Shown in pieces: positions 1 through 6,700 of a DNA stretch of 14,858 bases. Within the stretch, counting starts at the first letter, position 1, and each line of letters opens with the position of its first letter. Below the pieces are notes generated by a model, which was not told the origin of the DNA, did not search any database, and saw only the letters and a program-made list of their open reading frames with translations. The stretch is taken from NCBI GenBank assembly GCA_043822165.1, contig JBDRCA010000157.1, positions 1 to 14,858 of the forward strand, given 5' to 3'. The position numbers and the translations under genes were made by a program. The stretch is from SCGC-AAA252-I15 sp043822165. Its GTDB lineage: Archaea; Altiarchaeota; Altiarchaeia; IMC4; SCGC-AAA252-I15.

Positions 1-380
1 CCGGCCAATTCGTAGATTTCTTCATATGCTGGAACGAATCATACATCGCTGGCGGTAGGAGTTCGAGCCGCGTCGTGTGCGGCAATGCTTGGAGGATAAC
101 CTATGTCAGCGAACCGTATCCTAGTGATGGCGGTGTCCTGCTTCCGTGTTATTCTCTGAATCCTGGAGCGTTGGCTTGTGAGTCAGACGAGGATTGCGGC
201 GGGTTAACTTGTATGTATTGTGAGGGGCCAGGAGGCCATTGTCATGATGGGTGCAGTAACCATCCTGAGCCAATAAATTGCATCCCCGGACCAGAGGGTC
301 CGTGTGAGGGCTGTGGTTGTACGGCAACTATTGAAAACCCTACGGGTGAATGTATTGTCTGCGACTTATGCGCACCTTAA
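1..380 (+). CDS. Class III signal peptide pilin-like protein with Cys-rich tail (5' truncated)
   Basis: This is the 3' end of a gene whose start lies before the window; the reading frame begins at base 3. Its first ~38 visible residues (GQFVDFFICWNESYI... to VVCG) match the equivalent stretch of the two complete paralogues just downstream, so it is the first visible member of a tandem family. The in-frame GTG at 75 is internal and is not a start. After the conserved segment ending in VSEP comes a tail with 14 cysteines in spacing such as SDEDC-x4-C-x2-C and a final PTGEC. From the paralogues it should be a surface protein anchored by a pilin-type N-terminal helix, with its tail outside the cell stabilised by disulfides. 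The role of the tail is unknown. The stop is TAA at 378-380. Confidence 0.8.
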   Translation, partial: GQFVDFFICWNESYIAGGRSSSRVVCGNAWRITYVSEPYPSDGGVLLPCYSLNPGALACESDEDCGGLTCMYCEGPGGHCHDGCSNHPEPINCIPGPEGPCEGCGCTATIENPTGECIVCDLCAP

Positions 381-385
381 AACCG

Positions 386-392
386 TTTTTTA
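386..392 (+). promoter_or_regulatory. T-rich element: terminator of the upstream gene and/or TATA box of the next pilin-like gene
   Basis: A run of six T followed by A lies 6 bases after one stop codon and about 28 bases before the ATG at 417. Archaeal termination commonly uses T-runs, and a TATA box sits about 26 bases before the start site, so this 36-base gap could serve both functions. No Shine-Dalgarno sequence precedes the ATG, which fits a leaderless transcript. Assigned by eye. Confidence 0.4.
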
Positions 393-416
393 TTCGCGTC
401 ACGTGATTTATCTAAC

Positions 417-1193
417 ATGAGGCTGGGTTCCCGCGGTCAGTCGGCGATTGAGTGGTTGATTACGCATTCCTGGTCTATTCTGCTTGTTTTGTGTGTGTCC
501 GCGGTTTTGTTTTACGCTGGTGTTTTCGAGGCGACTGCGCGCCCCAGGTTTGAGGGACTGGCGTCTTCCGGCGTGCAGCCTGTATCCGAGCAGGTGCAGT
601 TGTATAGTGACGGTGTCTTAGTGTTTACGGTTTTGAATACGCGTCCGTATCCTATTCGTTTGGAGTGGGTGGAGGTTGCGCCCATCGCGGACAGGGATGA
701 TGTTGTGCGCACCGACATCGGCGAGTTGATTGCCAGCGGCGACGTCGGCGTCTTCAACGTGAATGCGAGCAATCTTGTTTCAGTTGTGGGCGCATCCGTG
801 TTTTTCATGCCGATAGTGTCTGCCGCCGGCCAGTTCGTCGACTTCATTATCTGCTGGAACGAGTCTTATATTGCGGGCGGCAAGAGTTCAAGTAGAGTCG
901 TGTGCGGGAAAGCGTTTAGGATAACACATGTCAGCGAACCTTATCACAGTGAACCGGAGGCTTGCACTGGAATCTGTAACTGCCCTTGCACGTCTGATGT
1001 TGATTGCCCAGATCCTTGCCAGGTTTGCATGCCGGATTCTTGTAGTTGGCATCCCTGTTACAAGACATGCTATGATAGATGCACAATAGAATTTGAGTGC
1101 TTTGGTATGGGTGACTACCAGTATTGCGCATTCGATCCTGAGGAAGCTGAAGATTATCCTGAGGGGAGGTGCTGGATACCGATTATGCCCTGA
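417..1193 (+). CDS. Class III signal peptide pilin-like surface protein with 14-Cys tail (copy A)
   Basis: A 258-residue predicted surface protein. The N-terminus MRLGSRG|QSAIEWLITHSW has the features of archaeal type IV pilin-like (class III) signal peptides: a short basic leader, a likely prepilin-peptidase cut between G7 and Q8, Glu at +5, then a ~20-residue hydrophobic helix. Residues ~40-165 form a beta-rich scaffold nearly identical to copy B (LNTRPYPIRLEWVEVAPIADR, a conserved CWNESYI, then VVCGKAF). From about residue 180 the tail is unrelated in loop sequence but carries 14 cysteines, including TSDVDC-x3-C-x2-C and PEGRC near the end. Processing by an EppA/PibD-type peptidase and assembly or anchoring in the envelope are inferred from the family. 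The tail could be an adhesion, recognition or structural domain. The ATG at 417 is chosen because it gives a normal leader length and a TATA-like element lies ~28 bases upstream. Confidence 0.85.
   Translation: MRLGSRGQSAIEWLITHSWSILLVLCVSAVLFYAGVFEATARPRFEGLASSGVQPVSEQVQLYSDGVLVFTVLNTRPYPIRLEWVEVAPIADRDDVVRTDIGELIASGDVGVFNVNASNLVSVVGASVFFMPIVSAAGQFVDFIICWNESYIAGGKSSSRVVCGKAFRITHVSEPYHSEPEACTGICNCPCTSDVDCPDPCQVCMPDSCSWHPCYKTCYDRCTIEFECFGMGDYQYCAFDPEEAEDYPEGRCWIPIMP
435..520 (+). repeat. 86-base block identical to 1280-1365 (pilin signal peptide and helix)
   Basis: Bases 435-520 equal bases 1280-1365 at every position, including third codon positions. The block runs from the prepilin cleavage site (GGT CAG) through the hydrophobic helix. 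Silent differences start immediately after it (TGTTTTC against CGTGTTC). The sharp boundary suggests recent recombination or gene conversion between the two copies. Confidence 0.9.
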
Positions 1194-1202
1194 TTTTTTT
1201 TT
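1194..1202 (+). terminator. T9 terminator after pilin-like copy A
   Basis: Nine T residues directly follow the TGA stop at 1191-1193. T-runs like this are typical archaeal intrinsic terminators. No strong hairpin precedes it. Confidence 0.5.
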
Positions 1203-1238
1203 ATCGTGGTGAAAGTAGAATATTTTGAAACAGGGATT

Positions 1239-1246
1239 GTTTTAAC
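1239..1246 (+). promoter_or_regulatory. Possible TATA element of pilin-like copy B
   Basis: The sequence TTTTAAC lies about 25 bases before the ATG at 1268, where a TATA box for a leaderless or near-leaderless transcript would sit. With the T9 run after copy A it suggests that the paralogues are transcribed separately. Weak, by-eye call. Confidence 0.35.
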
Positions 1247-1267
1247 GGATAAACATATCTAGTAAAC

Positions 1268-2062
1268 ATGTTCTCCAAGGGTCAGTCGGCGATTGAGTGG
1301 TTGATTACGCATTCCTGGTCTATTCTGCTTGTTTTGTGTGTGTCCGCGGTTTTGTTTTACGCTGGCGTGTTCGAGGCTACTGCGCGTCCCAGGTTTGAGG
1401 GTTTGGCGTCTTCTGGTGTGCAGCCTGTGTCCGAGCAGGTTCATCTTTACAGTGACGGTGTCTTGGTTTTGACTGTCTTGAATACTCGTCCGTATCCTAT
1501 TCGTTTGGAGTGGGTTGAGGTGGCGCCTATCGCGGACAGAGAGGATGTTTTGCGCACTGACATTGGAGAGCTTATCTCAAGCGGCGACATAGGCGTCTTC
1601 GACGTGAATGCCAGTAATCTTTTGGTTTCTGTGGGTGCGAGCGTGTTTTTCTTTCCCGGCGCGGGTGCTTCATCCCAGTTCGTGGATTTCTTCATCTGCT
1701 GGAACGAATCATACATCGTCGGCGGCAAGTCAACTAGCCGCGTTGTCTGCGGCAAGGCTTGGAGGATACCGTACGTCAGCGACCCGTTTTCCGGCGGAGC
1801 CTATGGAGGAGGAGGCTTTACTCATCCATATCCTTGTGATGGGCCGTCGGGGTGCCCGTGTTATTGTCTTTCAGAGGAGGATTGCCTGCCTAACTGCGAG
1901 TACTGCGATAATACCGGCCCATGCGCCGATGAAAGCCCGTTTGACCCGTACAATGGTTGCTGCTGGAAATGCGTTGACCTATGCTATCCGTACGGGCCTG
2001 ATTTGATGTGCAAGTCAACTGCCTCGCAGCCGGACGGGGAATGCGCAAGCATCTACGGCTGA
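1268..2062 (+). CDS. Class III signal peptide pilin-like surface protein with 14-Cys tail (copy B)
   Basis: A 264-residue paralogue of copy A. The leader MFSKG|QSAIEWLITHSW has the likely prepilin cleavage after G5, Glu at +5 of the mature protein, and the same hydrophobic helix. The scaffold to about residue 185 follows copy A almost residue for residue (RTDIGELISSGD, FDVNASNL, CWNESYI). Its 3' scaffold DNA also shares 22 bases (TGCTGGAACGAATCATACAT and two more) with the truncated first copy. A Gly-rich spacer (GGAYGGGGF) then leads to a tail with 14 cysteines, including LSEEDC-x3-C-x2-C and PDGEC near the end. Predicted to be held in the membrane or a pilus by its N-terminal helix with the tail exposed. 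It converges with the next minus-strand gene with a 9-base gap. The target or partner of the tail is unknown. Confidence 0.85.
   Translation: MFSKGQSAIEWLITHSWSILLVLCVSAVLFYAGVFEATARPRFEGLASSGVQPVSEQVHLYSDGVLVLTVLNTRPYPIRLEWVEVAPIADREDVLRTDIGELISSGDIGVFDVNASNLLVSVGASVFFFPGAGASSQFVDFFICWNESYIVGGKSTSRVVCGKAWRIPYVSDPFSGGAYGGGGFTHPYPCDGPSGCPCYCLSEEDCLPNCEYCDNTGPCADESPFDPYNGCCWKCVDLCYPYGPDLMCKSTASQPDGECASIYG
1280..1365 (+). repeat. 86-base block identical to 435-520
   Basis: Second copy of the identical tract covering the signal peptide cleavage site and transmembrane helix. The codons before it (TTC TCC AAG against TCC CGC) and after it differ from copy A. Confidence 0.9.
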
Positions 2063-2071
2063 AGCTAGGGT

Positions 2072-2677
2072 TTATTCCCCCTGATTTTTCTTTTTCAGAG
2101 TGTGCAACAGGTGGTCGAACATTCGTGCGACATCAAGGGAGCCGTGCTGGTACGCGTCAGTCTTGAATGATGCGCCGCCGTATTTGGTCTGGGTTTCCTC
2201 GTGGACTCCAACAGCAATTGGCTTGAGCTTCCCAAAGGATTCAGAAGCCTCGTCAAGATTAGTGAAGGATTCAATGACTGCTTCTTCCAGGGAAGCCTCA
2301 TATATCTTGCCGCACAACGCGTGCATCCTCTCTTTCTGCGTCGACGAAAGCACGAGGCCGCCTGCTTCAGCGTCCTTTAAGACCTCGTCCAAAACCTCTC
2401 CCCGCGCCACTGCGTAGCGGCCGTGCCAGGCCTCGCCGACATCAGTCATGCTCCAGCCGCGCTCACTTTCGCTTTGAATCCAGCCCGTGATGCGCGGATT
2501 CGCAATAGGCTTGCCGTCCGGGCCCAAAACCGGCACGTAAACCTGGTTGGGTTGAACCACGGATGCGACCAGACTCTCCCGCGCCTCACGCTCGCGCCTG
2601 CCCTCTACTTCGAGTTTTTCACGGTCGATGCGCGCATGCTTTGACGCTGTGACTATGCGACGATACTCTTTAACCAT
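2072..2677 (-). CDS. Unrecognised 201-residue soluble protein
   Basis: The family is not recognised. The ATG at 2677 gives 201 residues starting MVKEYRRIVTASKHARIDRE. An upstream in-frame start at 2728 would overlap the preceding gene and add a Phe/Tyr-rich stretch, so 2677 is preferred. Residues ~5-35 are a highly charged helix (KLEVEGRREREARE). A segment VYVPVLGPDGKPIANPRI follows, probably a beta hairpin, then an aromatic stretch around GWSMTDVGEAWHGRY, and the C-terminal half is mostly helical and acidic. It has no signal peptide or membrane segment, so it is probably cytoplasmic. It lies 34 bases after the zinc-ribbon membrane protein gene on the same strand and could be co-transcribed with it. 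No function is proposed. Confidence 0.6.
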   Translation of the reverse strand: MVKEYRRIVTASKHARIDREKLEVEGRREREARESLVASVVQPNQVYVPVLGPDGKPIANPRITGWIQSESERGWSMTDVGEAWHGRYAVARGEVLDEVLKDAEAGGLVLSSTQKERMHALCGKIYEASLEEAVIESFTNLDEASESFGKLKPIAVGVHEETQTKYGGASFKTDAYQHGSLDVARMFDHLLHTLKKKNQGE

Positions 2678-2711
2678 GGAATACTTTAGGGTGTACGTGA
2701 AAAAAAAGGCG

Positions 2712-3161
2712 TTAAAGGTGGGTTCCAACAGCCCTCAGAGTAACGCTTACTCCTACGAACAAGCCAATCATTCCAAGTGCCACCCCGGTCAACCCGTGAC
2801 CCAGCTGCCATGCAAGAAGACCAGGCACCGTCCACAGTAGAACCAGAATCATTATCGCGGGCGTGTACGCTATTGTATCATAGTCCTTGAAACCCAGCAC
2901 CCTGAAAAACCCGGTGAAAAACGTGTGGAGTATGTAAGCCGCCTCCACTATCACGAGCTGTCCTATCTCCGGCAGGTCTTCAGCGTGGCCTCGTTCAACG
3001 GCTTTCACTAGAAGGCGCAGAGTAACCGCAAATCCGCCCACCCCGGGAGTTATATGGTGGTTCTCATCCAGGAAACCGCAGTGCTCGCAGATAACGTGCA
3101 CTGCAGGCCCGTCCAATATGCTCTTAATCCGCCGGGAATCGCATCTCGAACACCGAATCAT
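2712..3161 (-). CDS. Zinc-ribbon membrane protein
   Basis: A 149-residue protein with an N-terminal zinc ribbon and C-terminal membrane segments. C4-x2-C7 and C25-x2-C28 are spaced as in a metal-binding ribbon. Residues ~66-90 are moderately hydrophobic (IGQLVIVEAAYILHTFF). Two clear hydrophobic helices follow at ~101-119 (AIMILVLLWTVPGLLAW) and ~124-143 (TGVALGMIGLFVGVSV). The ribbon is probably cytoplasmic, but topology is not certain. The ATG at 3161 is chosen over a TTG two codons upstream because MIRCSRC is a typical start for such ribbons. It reads away from the histone-fold gene, with ~69 bases of shared upstream DNA. The specific function is unknown. Confidence 0.7.
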   Translation of the reverse strand: MIRCSRCDSRRIKSILDGPAVHVICEHCGFLDENHHITPGVGGFAVTLRLLVKAVERGHAEDLPEIGQLVIVEAAYILHTFFTGFFRVLGFKDYDTIAYTPAIMILVLLWTVPGLLAWQLGHGLTGVALGMIGLFVGVSVTLRAVGTHL

Positions 3162-3180
3162 CCTCAATGTAGCTATTTAA

Positions 3181-3197
3181 CTTAAACCTTTTTTAAG
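3181..3197. promoter_or_regulatory. A/T inverted repeat in a divergent promoter
   Basis: CTTAAA and TTTAAG form a perfect 6-base inverted repeat separated by 5 bases in the gap between the zinc-ribbon gene (minus) and the histone-fold gene (plus). Each arm resembles a TATA core facing one gene: about 37 bases before the ATG at 3231 and 21-35 bases before the ATG at 3161. GGTGG at 3219-3223, 7 bases before the plus-strand ATG, could be a Shine-Dalgarno sequence. The arms may be two promoters or an operator; the sequence cannot separate these. Confidence 0.4.
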
Positions 3198-3230
3198 CTA
3201 GAATCGTATTAGATTGCTGGTGGATTAATC

Positions 3231-3740
3231 ATGGCAAGAAAGAAGAAAGAAGAAGAAAAAATCGAAGAGGAAGCTCCTGAGGAGGAGAACATAGAGGAAG
3301 TCGACGGGCCCGCTGAAACCGGAGACGAAGAACTGGATGAAACAGAGGAGGGCAGCAAGTTCGCGTTCCCGAATGCTGGCGTAGTACGAATCATTAGGTC
3401 CGAGATTGACAGAGACAAGATGATCCGCCGAAAAGTCAAGGAATCAATGAATCTTTGGCTCGAAAAACTATGCCGCAAAGTATCGCGGAAAATGAACCAA
3501 AGCGAATACACCGTCCTTGAAATCGACGACTTCAAGACCGCCATCGAACCCTACGAGCTAGTTGAGGAAGTCGAAGAAGAAAGAAAGAGGATAGTCGCAA
3601 CACTCGAGAAAATCAAGATGGACTGTGACTCCCTCATACGCGACGTGAACAGGAAGTTCATTTCAGAAGGCACGACCCTGTTCGGAGACCAGAGAATAGA
3701 GGAAGTCTCACAGGAGCCTGAACAAACCGAAGAGGGATAA
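3231..3740 (+). CDS. Histone-fold protein with acidic N-terminal tail and helical C-terminal extension
   Basis: A 169-residue protein, more than twice the length of a typical archaeal histone (~67 residues). Residues ~44-107 fit a histone fold. Helix 1 is FPNAGVVRIIRSE, which resembles the LPIAPVxRIIRKA of archaeal histones. A long helix 2 spans ~65-90 (RKVKESMNLWLEKLCRKVSRK). Loop 2 plus helix 3 are EYTVLEIDDFKTAI at 92-105, where the usual RKTVxxxD loop has lost its Arg but keeps an Asp. Residues 1-40 are a short Lys run and then an almost wholly Glu/Asp tail. Residues ~108-143 are a charged helix likely to form a coiled coil, and the end is acidic. Predicted to dimerise and possibly bind DNA; the acidic tail may weaken or regulate binding. 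It could alternatively be a non-DNA-binding histone-fold adaptor. Monocistronic, between a divergent promoter and a T-rich terminator. Confidence 0.7.
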   Translation: MARKKKEEEKIEEEAPEEENIEEVDGPAETGDEELDETEEGSKFAFPNAGVVRIIRSEIDRDKMIRRKVKESMNLWLEKLCRKVSRKMNQSEYTVLEIDDFKTAIEPYELVEEVEEERKRIVATLEKIKMDCDSLIRDVNRKFISEGTTLFGDQRIEEVSQEPEQTEEG

Positions 3741-3768
3741 AAACCCCCCTCTTTTATTTATTTTTCTA
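3741..3768 (+). terminator. Pyrimidine-rich terminator between convergent genes
   Basis: After the TAA at 3738-3740 come a C run and T-rich tracts (CTTTTATTTATTTTTC). This suits archaeal termination of the histone-fold gene. The convergent large gene ends at 3778. Confidence 0.45.
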
Positions 3769-3777
3769 GAGCACCGC

Positions 3778-6700
3778 TTACTCAGCGTCAGCCTCGTCTC
3801 CGCCGCCGGGAGGCGGCGCACCACGCCTACCGAAAAGCCTGTCTCGCAGGCCACCCAAAATCCTCGCCCCGGCTCCCGCAACACCTGAGGGCGCACCACC
3901 GCCTCGCCCCTCACTTACCTCGCGCAACCGCTCCTCCTCAGACTCCAAACGCTCCTCCTCGACCCGCGCCACAGCAGCAAGCCGCTCAGGAGTCGCATGA
4001 GTCTCCCGTTCAGCAGCTGCAAGCCGCTTAGCCGCGAACACGCCCCTTGCCGCCTCGGGAAGAGCCTCGTCGAAAACCTGGGTGAAACCCACTCTACCAT
4101 CCAGCATCCGCTCATGAAGCTCCCGCGCCTGATTCTCAGGCAAGAGAATATAGTAGGTGTGCGAAGTAGAGGTCCTGGCCCTCGTCAAAACTTCCTGGGA
4201 GTAAGCGATAGCGCAAAGCGTTTCGTCGGAGTCAGAGCCGGACAGAACCTCGGACGCTCTCCTATCAAATGGCACAAGCGTCGGCTCCGGATAAACAAGG
4301 TCCATGCCTGCGGGCGCACCCATCTCAGCCATACTTGTTTCAGAGCATCCTCGAAGCGTTACGTGGGCTCTGCCGACTCGGCGCGCAGTCCTCGGGGGAA
4401 TGCCTGAGCGCTCAAGCGTCTCCCATTCGGTTTCCGAAAAATTAAGGCTTGCCGCGAATCCTCCGACAGCCAGCGCCTGTTCCACGCGTGCCCGGGTGTC
4501 TTCGTCTAGTTCGTGGGATTCCTCCGGCCTCGGCGTGGTTGCGGCGGGTGCGGCTTCGGCTACGGCTTCCTCAGCGCCGGTTATCCGGTGTATTGTGAAT
4601 CCTTCTATTCCTTCCTCGAAGTCGCGCAGAGGCATGGTTGGAGGTGTTAGTATCCATTCGTCGGTTGCTGCGTCGGCGGCAAGAGCGGGGTCGCGCTGGA
4701 AGAGTATTCTCCTTCGCTCAGGGTTATCGGCGTCTGCGGCAACTGTTTCAACGGATTCGATGGCAAGCGTTCTCCTGCCTCGTTCAGTGCACGTGAACTC
4801 TAGTTGGTCGCCTGGATTAAGCTCTGAAGCTGGAATGTTCAATGCAGATTCCCGTGCTTCCTCGGCGCTGCTTGTTGAATTGAATATCGCAAAAGTTGAG
4901 TCGGTTTGCCGGGCGTATGACTGGTATTCAGCCAGATTCTGGTCTGATGCCACGTTCCAGCGTGTGCCGTTGTTGAAGGTTATGAGTCTTCGCCCCGGCG
5001 CGGCTTCTGCTGCCCCTTCCCCTGCTTCTTCGGCGGCATCATCCACCCGGGTTACCCTAATGTTTTGCCTGCGCCCCTTTACCGTCATGTCCACGGTGTC
5101 GCCTTCCGCCAGGTCTCCGCATCGCCTGCTCAATGCAGCCCCCTGTTGATCGCGCGTCACGAAGCCTTCATTGTTTCTGATGTTTACGAAGTCTCGGGCG
5201 ACGCCTGCCCAGAAGCCGTCTGTGTCGAATCCTTTGACGAAAGACCGCATAGCCTCGATCCTCAAGCCCTGCGCCCCCATCTGCTGGTTTAGCATCGCCT
5301 TGAATGCATTTAGTTCGTCTGGGTTTACTCTCTCACCCCCGACTGCGGCCTGCGCGTGGCCGGTCAGTTCGTCGTCGTCTATTACTCCTGATGCGAGAAA
5401 CAGGTTCCCCAGGGTCTGTGCACCCTGTATGTTCATCGTCTTGTAGAACGGACTTTGGGTTCTCGTTTGTTCGACGACGTTTTGGAGGAGCATTGACCGT
5501 GACCTTCCCGCGTCAAGTCGTGCGCGGGCTTGCGGGTCTGTGTGGAGGATGACTGCCGCCTCCTGGAACATGTCTCCGATTTCCTGGAAGTCGGGGGTCT
5601 TAGGGGGCGGTCCCGTGAGTTTTTGCATGAACTTGGGAGTCGTGGGTTTTTCCAGGAAGCCAGCATCTTCCAATGCAGTTTTTTCCTGCGTAGTAAGATT
5701 CTGGTACATGTGTTGGCCGAGGATGTATCCGCCTGCGCGGGGGTTAAGCGGGTTTCCGCCAAGCGCGCTGTTGGCGGCATCGACTAGTTCTGCGACTCTT
5801 GCAGCGCCTCCTTCACACCCGATGAGCGCTTCGAGGCCGCGCGCGTGCTTCGGGTTCCCGCTGAAGACTCTTAGGGTGTCTCCTTCTTTTACGACGGAGA
5901 GCTTGCGTTTGCGCATGCCTTTTTTGATTTCTATTTCACTGTCTTCTTCGCTGTAGGTTATGGTCCCGACTTCTTCGCCGGAAGCTTTCAGTAACTTAAA
6001 GTTTCCGTCCGCGCCAGCCTGTATCGTGCAACGCGAGCCAATCTTCAAGCCGAGAGTGCGCATCGGCTCGCCCATTCCTTGAAGAGACGCCGACAATTCG
6101 CTGGAGGAAGTAGTGGCTCCTTCCGCGCAGGACAGGCTGAACAATTCATTGCCTCGAAGCCCGCGGACTGCATCCAAGACGCTCTGCTCTCTTTCGTAGA
6201 TGCTGCCTTCCTCTTCTTGGAGTGCGAATACGTGGACGCCGCCCGTGTCGAACAAGTCGTCCCTTATTGGAGGCGGAATCTCCGCTTCCGCGCCGGATGC
6301 CTTAGCTTCGACTATGGCCCGGTTTCTCGCTACAATCTGCTGTAGTGCCGCCCCGCCTTCGTCAGCCATGGCTCCGCCGGCCAATAGTTCATCGGCACGG
6401 TTGAAGTCTGCCCTTGCTTCTGTCAGTATTGCCGCGACGGCTTCGTCGCTTGCACCAGACCGTATAGCCCGGTCTATCCTGCGGGAGTGTATTACGCCCC
6501 TGTTGTTTCTAGCCAGCGGGTTGTCGCGGGTTGCATCTTCTTCGCCGTGGTATAATTCAAGATGACCTCCGACTCTCCGCGCGTTTAATTGAACAGTTAA
6601 AGGCTCGGCTCCTCCTTCACCGGGAGTCAACTGTAACTCGACCCTTCCTTCCGCCTCGTTGAACGTTACAGAACCAATCTGTCTTGCGGCATCTCCAACA

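Noticed and set aside
75..380. A separate 101-residue protein starting at GTG 75
   Set aside because: The frame is open upstream to base 3 and matches the internal scaffold of the pilin-like paralogues, so GTG 75 is an internal Val codon.
4304..5149. 281-residue plus-strand open frame
   Set aside because: It is antisense to the 1251-residue gene and Ser/Ala-rich, as expected for the complement of a GC-rich coding frame. No promoter, ribosome site or domain supports it.
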